Below, one piece after another: positions 26,813 through 35,352 of a stretch of 64,000 bases of DNA; the stretch's first letter is position 1; every line of letters begins with the position of its first letter. The DNA lies in the NCBI RefSeq assembly GCF_900100255.1, contig NZ_FMTS01000004.1:268201-332200 (forward strand), read 5' to 3'. This stretch comes from Asticcacaulis taihuensis. GTDB taxonomy: Bacteria > Pseudomonadota > Alphaproteobacteria > Caulobacterales > Caulobacteraceae. A program made the translations under genes and the position numbers. The notes beneath the pieces are model-generated. The model searched no databases and was not told where the DNA came from. It was given only the letters and a program-made list of their open reading frames with translations.

Positions 26813-27801
26813 CCGCCTAACTCCGCCAGATGCCGGAGGTCGCCGGGCAGATTGTCCTTCAGCCTGTGGCCGACCGGTTTGCCGGTCAGGGCGCCGGATA
26901 TCCGTTCAATAAGCGCCGGCCGGTCATCCGCCTTTTGCAACAGGTCACGCAGATCGCAGCCCCCTTCCCCGAAGAGGCACAGGCGCAGCTTGCCGCGGGC
27001 AGTCACCCGCAGCCGGTTGCAACCGTCGCAGAATCCGGCGGCATAGGGCGCGATCAGACCGATGCGCCCCGCATAGTCGGGATGGGCATATTCATTCGCC
27101 GGCCCGCCGTCCTTCAGTTTCGGCTGCAATTGCCAGCCTGACGCTTCGAGCCAGTCGGTAACGATGCTGCCCCTGACGTGATTGGCGGCAAAATAGTCGG
27201 CATTATCGCCTGTGCGCATCAGTTCGATGAACCGCACCGCGACCGGCCTGTGACGCACAAATTCCGCCCAGACATCAAAGTCTGCCTCGGCCGTATCCTT
27301 AAGCAGGACCGCATTGAGCTTTACCGAAGTGAAATCCAGGCCGAGCGCCCTGTCAATTCCCGCCAGGACGGCCGGCAGCCTGTCATGCCCGGTAATGTGA
27401 CGAAACCGCTCGCGGTCAAGCGAATCGACGCTGACATTCAGATGGCTGAGGCCGGCATTGCGCCACTGCGCGACCCGACGATCCAGGTTCCAGCCATTGG
27501 TGGTCATGGCGATCTTCGTGATGCCCTCGACCGCGGCCAGATGCGCGATTACCTCGGCCAGGTCCGGCCGAACGCTGGGCTCTCCCCCGGTCAGGCGAAT
27601 TTTCGACACGCCGACCTCAGCGAATGCGGCGGCCAGGTTCGCTGTTTCAGCGGGGGTCAGGAAGCTGAGCGGCCCGGTTTTCTTCCATCCGTCCGGCAGG
27701 CAATAGGTGCAGCGGAAATTGCAGACCTCGGTGACGGAGAGCCGCACATAGGAGAAGCGGCGGCCGAACCCGTCCGACAGATTGCGAGCCTCGAAGGCCA
27801 T
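26809..27801 (-). CDS. moaA: GTP 3',8-cyclase of molybdenum cofactor synthesis
   Basis: A 330-residue radical SAM enzyme for the first step of molybdopterin synthesis. The N-terminal cluster is CNFRCTYC, the GGEPSVRPDL loop binds SAM, and a C-terminal cluster is CDGCNRLRVTARGKLRLC. The protein ends in Gly-Gly (AELGG), conserved in MoaA for catalysis. The start at 27801 follows AGGGAG; the open frame to 27927 lacks homology. A 180-base leader with an FNR box and a terminator-like hairpin lies upstream. Confidence 0.94.
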   Translation of the reverse strand: MAFEARNLSDGFGRRFSYVRLSVTEVCNFRCTYCLPDGWKKTGPLSFLTPAETANLAAAFAEVGVSKIRLTGGEPSVRPDLAEVIAHLAAVEGITKIAMTTNGWNLDRRVAQWRNAGLSHLNVSVDSLDRERFRHITGHDRLPAVLAGIDRALGLDFTSVKLNAVLLKDTAEADFDVWAEFVRHRPVAVRFIELMRTGDNADYFAANHVRGSIVTDWLEASGWQLQPKLKDGGPANEYAHPDYAGRIGLIAPYAAGFCDGCNRLRVTARGKLRLCLFGEGGCDLRDLLQKADDRPALIERISGALTGKPVGHRLKDNLPGDLRHLAELGG

Positions 27802-27812
27802 GAAAACTCCCT

Positions 27813-27848
27813 CGCAAAACAAAGAGCGGCAGGTCACCCCACCGCTCT
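27813..27848 (-). promoter_or_regulatory. terminator-like hairpin in the moaA leader
   Basis: In the minus-strand RNA, AGAGCGG (27848-27842) pairs with CCGCTCT (27829-27823) around a 12-base loop and is followed by TTTGTTTTGC. It ends only 12 bases before the moaA start codon. It could be an attenuator or the expression platform of a leader RNA such as the Moco motif, or simply the terminator of nnrS. I could not fold the full leader. Confidence 0.5.
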
Positions 27849-27979
27849 GACCAGCACACTCAGGCGAATGGCCGTGATCTGCCGCGACGGGGTGGCGAAG
27901 GGGAACGCGCCACCGGTGCGGTGTCACAGACCTTAAGGCCGGCGCCCGGCCGCGTCATTGACAGGTCCGTCCGCCCTGC

Positions 27980-27993
27980 TTGACATTCATCAA
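27980..27993. promoter_or_regulatory. FNR/DNR box upstream of moaA
   Basis: TTGACATTCATCAA has one mismatch from TTGAT-N4-ATCAA. It lies immediately after the nnrS stop and 179 bases upstream of moaA, giving moaA its own anaerobic control point. Confidence 0.75.
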
Positions 27994-27994
27994 T

Positions 27995-29179
27995 TCAAGC
28001 CCGCCGGCGGGCGGTAACCAGCCTGGGTCCGTAGACCAAGACGAAGCCGCCGAACGCTGCCATCCACAGCATGGCCGAGAGGATCAGGCCGGACATATAG
28101 ACCTGAGGCACCAGGGCGGCCCCTACTCTCACCAGGGCCGCCGCATTGACCAGAAGGTAAATAATGAGCGTTCCGCGGCCAGCCGTCAGGGGCCGTCCGG
28201 TGTGTCCGAGGCTGGACCGCGTCATGACGGCCAGGGTCATCACGCCGATGGCGCCGGCAGTCAGTGCGTGAAGCCCCGCCTGCATCGGCACCGCGCCCGG
28301 CGGATTGACCGCCTGCCCCAGCGCCGCCAGGCCCAGCAAGACCAGGCCGATGACCAGCCAGGCGTAACCGACATGCAGGATCCACAACAGCGGCTCCTTG
28401 CGCGTGGCTAGTCCCCGCCACCGGCTGAGGCGCCAGCCATTGAGTCCGCCCGCCGCCAGGAGCGCGCCACCGCTCCACGGCGAGGCGGGAACCAGGCCCC
28501 AGCCCAGCAAAGCCACTGCCGTCATGACCATGACGAGCAGATCCCGGCGGTTGAAAGCCGGCGGCATGAGGGCCATACCGGCCTTTTTCAGCCAGTTGGT
28601 GGTGAAACTCGGAATGATGCGGCCGCCGATCAGCGCAACCAGGGTCAGAATGACCCCAAGCGCCAGGCGGATCGTCACCTGCGTCTCCCCGCTGTGAAAG
28701 GCTATATTGGCCAGGGCCAGCAGCGATACCATGACCGCCACCTGCAGGTTGCGCCAGTTCTTCCCGGTCAGTATCTCGCGCCAGATCACCACGGCAAATA
28801 CGCACAGGAAAGCGCTGTCGGCAAGCGCTGCCGTCAGGCCGTCATGGGCCGGGGACAACATGGCCAGTCGACCAATAGCCCACAGCCCGAAAAGCAGAGC
28901 CAACGGGACGCCTGTAACCGGCAGCCTGCCCGTCCAGTTCGGCACAGCGGTCAGCAGGAACCCGGCAATGATGCCGCAGATATAGCCGAACAGCATCTCA
29001 TGGGCGTGCCAGGCCACATCGATCCGCAAAGCAACCGTCTGGCCACCGGAATATATCCATATCCACAGCGGCACCATGAGCGCCGACCAGGTTGCGGCAA
29101 ACAGATAGAAGGGCCTGAAGCCCGCACTGAACAGGGATAGGCCCGTGAAGGCTCTCATTTGCTGCGCAGTCGTCGCCAT
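27995..29179 (-). CDS. nnrS: NnrS family heme-copper membrane protein
   Basis: A 394-residue membrane protein with about 12 helices. NnrS marks include FSAGFRPFYLFAATWSALM near residue 18, WHAHEMLFGYICGIIAGFLLTAVPNWTG (His pair expected to bind heme/copper), and ALTAGAIGVMTLAVMTRSSLGHTGRPL. NnrS proteins accompany NO-related genes and protect against nitrosative stress. It is on the minus strand upstream of moaA. Confidence 0.93.
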   Translation of the reverse strand: MATTAQQMRAFTGLSLFSAGFRPFYLFAATWSALMVPLWIWIYSGGQTVALRIDVAWHAHEMLFGYICGIIAGFLLTAVPNWTGRLPVTGVPLALLFGLWAIGRLAMLSPAHDGLTAALADSAFLCVFAVVIWREILTGKNWRNLQVAVMVSLLALANIAFHSGETQVTIRLALGVILTLVALIGGRIIPSFTTNWLKKAGMALMPPAFNRRDLLVMVMTAVALLGWGLVPASPWSGGALLAAGGLNGWRLSRWRGLATRKEPLLWILHVGYAWLVIGLVLLGLAALGQAVNPPGAVPMQAGLHALTAGAIGVMTLAVMTRSSLGHTGRPLTAGRGTLIIYLLVNAAALVRVGAALVPQVYMSGLILSAMLWMAAFGGFVLVYGPRLVTARRRA

Positions 29180-29244
29180 GACGCAAACTCCGTGTTTTTA
29201 TTCATAATAATGCTTATCACTCGCAGTTAACAGGTGACAGAGTG

Positions 29245-30144
29245 TCACGCGCATCGCGCGGCCTGACTGCCCGGCTTCCCGAGCAGGTAACCGGAAACGA
29301 GAGGCCCAGGCAGCGCCAGCGCTTTCAGGCGGGCATTCAACTCGACGGCCTCCATGGCGTTCCAGGCAAAGGCATCGAACAGTCGGGCGACCGCGATCAT
29401 ATCCACGGAATGCGGGCTGAGCCTCAGGGTCGTCACGCCGCCCGCCGTCAGCCGGTCGATGGAAACACCCGGTACATGGACGCCGTTCGACAGGGTCTGG
29501 ATGCCGTTGATGGCCAGAAAATCCTGGTCCTCGACGGTCCGGACGGACCGTCCGTCCGGGTCGCGGTCACAGACAAACTGACAGGCATCCTTATGGAGAT
29601 TGTGGGCGCGCGCGTGATAGCACCGCCCGGAAAGAGCCAGCGGCAGCCGCCCGAAGGCATGGATTTCAATGGGCAGGTCCGGGACGCTTTTGTGAATGGC
29701 GCCGATGGCGTCGAGCGACAGTTCTATATTGGCGCACAGCCGGACACACCCCATCGCCACAAGCTGCCTCGCCGCCAGTTCGTTATAGACATTGAGGAAC
29801 GGCCCTGCGACGAAGGGCCGCCGGCCGCGCCTCAGGAGGACCGACATGTCATTGACCTCGATCTCGTCTTCGACGGCGGCCAAGGCGCCCGACATGGACT
29901 GCTCCCGCTCGGTTGCCGGCAAGGCCAGGCTGGAAAAGACCACGGTCTTGCCGGCGCCGATCAGGCGCTCGGCGGCACGCGCCAGGACGGGGCCTAAAAA
30001 CGGTATCCTCTTGGAGCATACGACTTCCCCCAGATAGACGCGGTCAAACGGGCTTTCATCGGCTATCCGTGCGTAGAAAGCCTCCGTGACTTCAGGAGAC
30101 CAATTGAAGAGCAAAGGGCCCAGGCTCAGTTTTGCTACCGCCAT
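29245..30144 (-). CDS. ubiV: oxygen-independent ubiquinone hydroxylation protein UbiV
   Basis: A 299-residue U32-peptidase-like protein that, with UbiU, hydroxylates the ubiquinone ring without oxygen. Cluster cysteines are visible: VVCSKR near residue 43 and the set RCYHARAHNLHKDACQFVC around 172-190. It overlaps ubiU by ten bases. With UbiT and UbiU it lets the cell make ubiquinone for nitrate respiration. Confidence 0.9.
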   Translation of the reverse strand: MAVAKLSLGPLLFNWSPEVTEAFYARIADESPFDRVYLGEVVCSKRIPFLGPVLARAAERLIGAGKTVVFSSLALPATEREQSMSGALAAVEDEIEVNDMSVLLRRGRRPFVAGPFLNVYNELAARQLVAMGCVRLCANIELSLDAIGAIHKSVPDLPIEIHAFGRLPLALSGRCYHARAHNLHKDACQFVCDRDPDGRSVRTVEDQDFLAINGIQTLSNGVHVPGVSIDRLTAGGVTTLRLSPHSVDMIAVARLFDAFAWNAMEAVELNARLKALALPGPLVSGYLLGKPGSQAARCA

Positions 30145-31139
30145 GATTTTCTGTACGCTCCAGACGTTTCCTTTCGCCCCTCGGCAAGATCGGCCAGCAT
30201 ATCGGCATAGGGCGCGGTCGGTCGGCCGGCTTCGAGGGCGTCTATCGCCTGCCGGAACGCCCGCGCCACGCGCGATACATATGCCTTCCCCCTTTGCCGC
30301 CCTTCGACCTTGACGGCGGTGACACCGGCGCGCTTCAGGCCCGCCAGCATATCCATGGCGTTAAGACTCACCGGGTCTTCAAACAGATAGGCGGGCTTAT
30401 CATCGATGACAAAACGGCTCTTGCACAGGGTGGGATATCCGGCCGGTTCGCCCGGCGCGTGGCGATCAATGGCGAAATCGCCCAGCCGGGCCGTCGTCAT
30501 GCCCTGGGATTCGACAAAGCGGACGGAATCAGGCGGCGAACATACACCTGTCAGATTGGGCGATCCCGGCGCGGCGTAGGATGACAACGCGCAGCGGCCT
30601 TCCGCCATGACGCACAGGCCGCCATAAACGAACGCCTCGATTTCCACATCGACCGCGCGGGTCAGGCGCGTGACTTCTTCAACGCTGAGCACGCGCGGCA
30701 GCACCACACGCTTGACGCCAAAGGTCTCGGCATAGAAGGCGATTGCCTGGGGTGTGCCCGCCGCGGCCTGGACGGAGAGATGAAGCCGCAAATCCGGCCA
30801 GACCGAATGCGCATAGGCCAGGACGCCCAGGTCGGCGGCGATAACCGCATCCACTCCGGATCGCGCCGCGCAGTCGACGGCCCTTTGCCATTCCCCCGTA
30901 TCGCCGGCCCTGGCAAAGGTATTGATGGCCAGCAGGAGCTTGCCGCCCTTCTCGTGCGTCCAGTTGACGGCCGCCGCCAGTTCGGCGGCATCCAGGTTCA
31001 GGCCGGGAAAGTTCCGGGCGTTGGTCTCGTCGCGCAGGCCGCAATAAACACTGTCGGCGCCGCCTTCGATGGCCGCGCGCAGCATGGGCGCCGAGCCGGC
31101 GGGGCATACCAGTTCCAGCTTCCGTTTAGACGGCGCCAT
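30135..31139 (-). CDS. ubiU: oxygen-independent ubiquinone hydroxylation protein UbiU
   Basis: A 334-residue U32-peptidase-like 4Fe-4S protein, partner of UbiV. LVCPAGSAPMLRAAIEGGADSVYCGL is the family N-terminus. Cysteines occur in GGLCVMAEGRCALSS, NLTGVCSPP and LCKSRFVID. GVTAVKVEGRQRGKAYV closes the fold. It overlaps ubiT by 14 bases and ubiV by ten, so the three form one tight operon on the minus strand. Confidence 0.92.
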   Translation of the reverse strand: MAPSKRKLELVCPAGSAPMLRAAIEGGADSVYCGLRDETNARNFPGLNLDAAELAAAVNWTHEKGGKLLLAINTFARAGDTGEWQRAVDCAARSGVDAVIAADLGVLAYAHSVWPDLRLHLSVQAAAGTPQAIAFYAETFGVKRVVLPRVLSVEEVTRLTRAVDVEIEAFVYGGLCVMAEGRCALSSYAAPGSPNLTGVCSPPDSVRFVESQGMTTARLGDFAIDRHAPGEPAGYPTLCKSRFVIDDKPAYLFEDPVSLNAMDMLAGLKRAGVTAVKVEGRQRGKAYVSRVARAFRQAIDALEAGRPTAPYADMLADLAEGRKETSGAYRKSWR

Positions 31140-31647
31140 GGCGCATCCCGAAAGGCAATCCGGCGACCAACCGGTTGAAGGCGGGTTTCAGTCTGGCGGG
31201 CAGTCCCAGAATATCGCCCGGTCCCAGTTCGGCGGCCTCCAGGGCATTGCGCATAGCCAGCGCCGCATCGGTTGCACCCTCCAGCCTTATGTCGCCGCCG
31301 AAGAAGCTGGAATCCGCGTCTATCGTCCCGTCGAACAGGCCAAGCAGCGTCTTAAGATTTCCGCTGATCCTGACCGAATAAGCCTTGTCCTCCTGCCCCG
31401 TGACGATTTCGACGATACCCTGCCGCGCCAATGGCTTCAGCCGGAAGGCAAAAGGCATATCCATGGGCGCGATCAGGAATACGGCGTTCTGGAAGCGGCC
31501 AAGTTTTTGAAAGACATCAGGCCGTTCCCTGACCACCCGCCTGAGTGACGCCGTCAAAAGGGCATTAAGCGGCAGGGCCGCCGTTTTGAAAAACCAGCGC
31601 GGAGGCGCTGGCAAGGCCCGGAACGAGCCGAGGGATTTGGGACGCAT
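31126..31647 (-). CDS. ubiT: UbiT-like SCP2-domain ubiquinone accessory protein
   Basis: A 173-residue SCP2 lipid-binding-fold protein. The start MRPKSLGSFRALP at 31647 is preferred; the frame extends to 31731 but the added residues are unlike the family. Marks are VFQKLGRFQNAVFLIAPMDMPFAFRL and DSSFFGGDIRLEGATDAALAMRNALE, typical of YhbT/UbiT. It is first in the ubiT-ubiU-ubiV operon. It is thought to hold isoprenoid quinone intermediates. Confidence 0.87.
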   Translation of the reverse strand: MRPKSLGSFRALPAPPRWFFKTAALPLNALLTASLRRVVRERPDVFQKLGRFQNAVFLIAPMDMPFAFRLKPLARQGIVEIVTGQEDKAYSVRISGNLKTLLGLFDGTIDADSSFFGGDIRLEGATDAALAMRNALEAAELGPGDILGLPARLKPAFNRLVAGLPFGMRHGAV

Positions 31648-31842
31648 AGGACTGGACGACTTTCCGCAGGTGAATGCCGCAGGCTTCGCAATATTGCCGC
31701 GGCACAGGCAAGCTTTGCCGACATGCCGCACCCCCGAAGTTTATCAAGCGGATGGCCGAAAAGCCTTAGGCGGCGAATTGACAGCCTTTAATGCCGCCGT
31801 GCGCGGGGGCGGCTATGGACATCCCAGTGAAGGAGTTTCGAT

Positions 31843-32535
31843 ATGACCATACCAGATACCATAGTCCCGGATACATTAGTCCCGGACACTTTGGTCAAAG
31901 ACATCGCCGTGGCAGTGCCGGGCGCCACGGCCGTCTTCCGGCGTTACAAGATAGATTTCTGCTGCAAAGGCGGTGTGCCCCTAAGCGAGGCCGCAACCGC
32001 CCGCGGCGTCGACCTGGCGCTTGTGCTTGGTGATCTTGCGGCTCTGAATGGGGATGAAACCGAAGCGCCGGATGCGACCGAAGCGCTCATCCCGTATATA
32101 GTCGAGCGTTATCACGAGGTTCATCGCGCCGAGTTCCCCGAAGCGATCCGCATGGCACGCCGCGTCGAGGCCGTTCACCGCGACAGCCCTGACTGTCCGC
32201 ACGGGCTAGGTGATCTTCTGGCCATCATGGCCCATGAACTCGACGAGCACCAGGCCATCGAGGAGCAGATGCTGTTCCCCGCCATGCTGGGCAGCCATTA
32301 TGACCTGACCCATCCGGTTGCGCGCATGATGAGCGACCACGAAGATCTCGGCGAGCAACTCGAAGCCCTGGCGCGACTGACCACGGACTTCGTTCCGCCT
32401 CACGGCGCCTGCACGACCTGGCGCGCGCTCTATGCCGCCTGCCAGAAGCTGGATACGGATCTGCGCGTCCACATGCATCTGGAGAACAACATCCTGTTCC
32501 CCCGCTTTGCGGACCTGCCCCCCGTGACGGCCTAA
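31843..32535 (+). CDS. ytfE: iron-sulfur cluster repair di-iron protein (RIC/YtfE/ScdA)
   Basis: A 230-residue di-iron protein that repairs iron-sulfur centres damaged by NO or oxidants. The N-terminal ScdA-type domain is seen in VAVPGATAVFRRYKIDFCCKGGVPL. The C-terminal hemerythrin part includes VERYHEVHRAEFPEA, MAHELDEHQAIEEQMLFPAML, VARMMSDHEDLGEQL and VHMHLENNILFPRF. The ribosome site AAGGAG is good. Before the ScdA domain the protein has a short tandem repeat built on VPDTLV, which is not usual. It is followed ten bases later by moaB. Confidence 0.92.
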   Translation: MTIPDTIVPDTLVPDTLVKDIAVAVPGATAVFRRYKIDFCCKGGVPLSEAATARGVDLALVLGDLAALNGDETEAPDATEALIPYIVERYHEVHRAEFPEAIRMARRVEAVHRDSPDCPHGLGDLLAIMAHELDEHQAIEEQMLFPAMLGSHYDLTHPVARMMSDHEDLGEQLEALARLTTDFVPPHGACTTWRALYAACQKLDTDLRVHMHLENNILFPRFADLPPVTA

Positions 32536-32544
32536 GGCAGCGCC

Positions 32545-33081
32545 ATGGCCGGTATTAATCCAGACCTCCCCTTCTACCCCCTTAATATCGCTGTCCTGAC
32601 GATTTCGGATACCCGCGACATGACAACAGACACCTCCGGCGCCTTGCTGGCGGAGCGTCTGGTCGCGGCAGGCCACACCCTGACAGACCGCGTCATCGTG
32701 GCGGATGATGTCGACGCCATTCGCGGCCAGATCGGCAAGTGGGTGGCCGACGAGGGCATCGACGTCGTGCTGACGACCGGCGGCACGGGGTTCGCTCCGC
32801 GCGACGTAACCCCGGAGGCCATCCGTCCCTTGTTCCGACGTGAAATGGAAGGCTTCGGCGTGGTGTTTCATCATGCCAGCCTGGCAACCGTCGGCGTTGC
32901 GACGCTTCAGTCACGCGCCTTCGCCGGTCAGGCGGAAGATACATTCGTCTTCTGCCTGCCCGGCTCGACCGGCGCCTGCCGGGATGGCTGGGACCTGGTG
33001 CTGGCCATGGAACTCGACAGCCGCTTCCGCCCCTGTTCCCTGGTCGGCCAGATACCCCGTTATCGCGGGATTTGTCCGTAG
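32545..33081 (+). CDS. moaB: molybdenum cofactor biosynthesis protein MoaB
   Basis: A 178-residue MoaB/Mog-fold protein, probably adenylating molybdopterin. Motifs are NIAVLTISDTRDM at the N-terminus, VVLTTGGTGFAPRDVTPEAI (nucleotide and pterin site) and CLPGSTGACRDGWDLVL. It forms a likely operon with ytfE and is the last gene of the island before the IS3 element. Confidence 0.92.
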   Translation: MAGINPDLPFYPLNIAVLTISDTRDMTTDTSGALLAERLVAAGHTLTDRVIVADDVDAIRGQIGKWVADEGIDVVLTTGGTGFAPRDVTPEAIRPLFRREMEGFGVVFHHASLATVGVATLQSRAFAGQAEDTFVFCLPGSTGACRDGWDLVLAMELDSRFRPCSLVGQIPRYRGICP

Positions 33082-33358
33082 CAATCGATTTAGGTTACTG
33101 TTGCTAGTAATGATGGTCAGGGTGTGCTGATCCCGGCTAACGTACTTGAAGGTGTGACGCCCGAGATGCGTATCTATGCCAAGGTATCTTTCTTCAGTCG
33201 TCCGCGCCAAGGGTACGGATGACTCTACGGCTGCGCCAAACGCGTTAATTCGGGCACTTGTTCCAATGATACATCCTATTTTAGGTTGCAGAACGGGGCT
33301 GGCAAACAAAAACCCCTCGGCATCTGCCTTGGGGGTCTTTGTGGCTTCTGGCGAATTT
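33082..33358. other. non-coding gap next to the IS3 element
   Basis: Apart from the read-through part of the frameshifted IS3 orfB on the minus strand, I see no gene here. Dense stops occur in the other frames. Confidence 0.6.
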
Positions 33359-33397
33359 TGAACCGCCCCGGGTTTGCCGGAGGCCGATTTATAAAAG

Positions 33398-34299
33398 TTA
33401 CGCGGCCATCTCTTCGTGTCGAGATCGGCATAGTACATTTGTTCAGCCTCAGCCGGCGGTATATTGCCTATAGGCTCAAGAAGCCGTCGATGATTAAACC
33501 AATCAACCCATTCGAGTGTGGCAAACTCGACGGCTTCAAAGTTTCGCCATGGGCCTTTGCGGTGGATGACCTCGGCCTTGTAAAGTCCGTTGATGGTTTC
33601 AGCCAGGGCGTTGTCGTAGGAATCGCCCACGCTTCCGACTGAGGGTTCGATACCGGCCTCGGCCAGGCGCTCAGTGTATTTTATAGAAATATACTGACTT
33701 CCGCGGTCCGAATGGTGCACCAGGCCTCCGCGATGAACAGGTCTGCGATCATAGATCGCTTGCTCCAATGCATCGAGGACGAAGCTGGCATGGGCCGTAC
33801 GACTGGCGCGCCAGCCGACGATCCTGCGGGCATAGGTGTCGATGACGAACGCCACATAGACAAAGCCCTGCCAGGTGGCGACGTACGTAAAGTCCGACAC
33901 CCATAGCCGGTTGGGTGGTGCGCGGAACTGCCGGTTGACATGATCCATCGGGCAAGGCGCCGCCTTATCGGAAACCGTTGTACGAACAGGCTTTCCACGG
34001 ATGACACCATGCAGACCAAGGCCACGCATCAATCGCTCGACTGTACAGCGGGCTACCATGATCCCCTCGCGTCTCATCTGGCGCCAGACCTTGCGCACGC
34101 CATAGACCTCGTAGTTCTCGGCAAACACGCGTGCGACCTCCGGCTTGAGTTCCAGATCACGCTTCGCCCGCGCCGACAGTCGAGCCGGATCATTGCGCTG
34201 AGCGACGCGTTCAAAATAGGAAGATGGGGCAATCGGCAAAACCCTGCAGATCGGCTCGACCCCGTACGCCTCCCGGTGATCATCGACGAACGCAATCAT
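33398..34299 (-). pseudogene. IS3 orfB (DDE transposase) with 3' frameshift
   Basis: The catalytic part is intact: WVSDFTYVATWQG (first Asp), HHSDRGSQYISI (second Asp) and NALAETINGLYKAEVIH (Glu). Near the end the frame slips. The expected ending EEMAA followed by TAA is still present in the neighbouring frame at 33398. The actual frame instead runs on out of the element for another ~160 codons of nonsense to 32911. The 462-codon reading frame is therefore an artefact of this shift. Confidence 0.88.
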
Positions 34300-34624
34300 C
34301 GCTTGAACGGGCGGTCGAACTCCGCCTGGGCGAAATAAGCGCTGGCCTTGCGCAAAATCTCATTGGCCTGCCGAAGCTCCCGGTTCTCCCGTTCCAGGGC
34401 CTTCATCTTCTCGGCCAAATCAGTCGGAACGCCGGCGCGCTTGCCGGTATCAACCTCGGTCTTCTTGATCCAGTCGTTCAAAGTGGCCGGTGCACAGCCG
34501 ATCTTCTGAGCCACCGACAAGATGGCGCCCACCGCGAAGGGTAATCTGCTTCATGATCGAGCACCATCCGAACAGAACGTTCGCGGATCTCGGGGGAAAA
34601 TTTGTTTGTCGTTTTGTTTGTCAT
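34296..34624 (-). pseudogene. IS3 orfA (helix-turn-helix) with frameshift
   Basis: The gene should begin at 34624 ([20 protein letters not shown]) and read [10 protein letters not shown]. One base is missing there, so the frame is lost. The rest ([19 protein letters not shown]... ALERENRELRQANEILRKAS, a leucine-zipper segment) continues in another frame to 34296. OrfA is thus broken as well. Confidence 0.85.
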
Positions 34625-34725
34625 AGCCCTATCTACTCACGAGTTAGGGCCTCCGGCAAACCCGGGGCGGTTCAGTCACCAGTAGGTTCCCACTAACTTA
34701 TATTTTCCAGAATTGTCGTTGAATT

Positions 34726-35172
34726 TCAGCTCGCATGTCTGAGGCGCTTGTTTTGTTCAAACTGATGCAAATCGAGGGCAAGACGAACAACCTGATCACT
34801 GGTAAGCCTTGTGGGATCTATCGCGCCGCCGATGCCATGTTCGAGATACACCTCCTGCATCTCAGGTGTGCGCAAGGCGCCAGCCATGGTCCAGTTCGGA
34901 AACAACCGATCCTTGACGTCGCGTGTATTGAGAATTGACGCGGAGCTGTGACGCGGATCAGTGGCAATTCGCTGGTAGGTCGTGGTGACAGCATCACGAT
35001 CACCTTCTAGTATTTGTATAAACCACGTCTTATCAAAAATCAGGTAGCCGGTTATACCGTCGCGGCTGTTATTGTGCTGCGATTTTGCGAGGATTTCTCG
35101 CAGGTTTGTCAGCATCTCCCGATCACTCCCATCGACAGTGTTGCGGCTGTAATAGATGAGTTGATAGACCAT
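34726..35172 (-). CDS. BLUF-domain blue-light photoreceptor
   Basis: A 148-residue short BLUF protein using FAD to sense blue light. The flavin-contact residues are visible: Tyr in QLIYYSRNT, Asn in NNSRDGITGYL, Gln in WFIQILEG, and the Trp/Met region PNWTMAG. The start at 35172 follows AGGAG; the longer frame to 35250 lacks homology. A C-terminal helical tail follows, without an output domain. It therefore must signal through a partner, and the neighbouring GGDEF/EAL genes on the same strand are good candidates. Confidence 0.9.
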   Translation of the reverse strand: MVYQLIYYSRNTVDGSDREMLTNLREILAKSQHNNSRDGITGYLIFDKTWFIQILEGDRDAVTTTYQRIATDPRHSSASILNTRDVKDRLFPNWTMAGALRTPEMQEVYLEHGIGGAIDPTRLTSDQVVRLALDLHQFEQNKRLRHAS

Positions 35173-35352
35173 TCGAATGTCTCCTGTGCGGAATATTAGC
35201 CCCGCTACGAAGTGATGTTTGAGCCGGAATAGGCGATGACTTCGTAACAATTGTAGATACAGATAAGGTCTGAATAATCTCTAAATCTCGGATGAATAAA
35301 CATTAGAAAATTCAATGAGATGAGCCAAAAAAACACGTCTGGCCACCGCCGC

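Larger units (their letters stand above)
33359..34674 (-). mobile_element. IS3-family insertion sequence, complete ends but inactivated
   Basis: The element is bounded by exact 27-bp inverted repeats: 33359-33385 (beginning TGAACCGCCCCGGG) and its reverse complement at 34648-34674. Inside are orfA and orfB of an IS3-type transposase, both with frameshifts. Flanking bases (left ATTT, right GTCA) show no target duplication, so a later rearrangement or deletion next to the element is possible. It marks the right border of the anaerobic island. Confidence 0.9.

Noticed and set aside
32911..34299. A single 462-residue transposase
   Set aside because: The last ~160 residues are a read-through after a frameshift; the proper end EEMAA-stop is in another frame at 33398.
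33350..34680. Target-site duplication of the IS3 element
   Set aside because: Bases flanking the two inverted repeats do not match.
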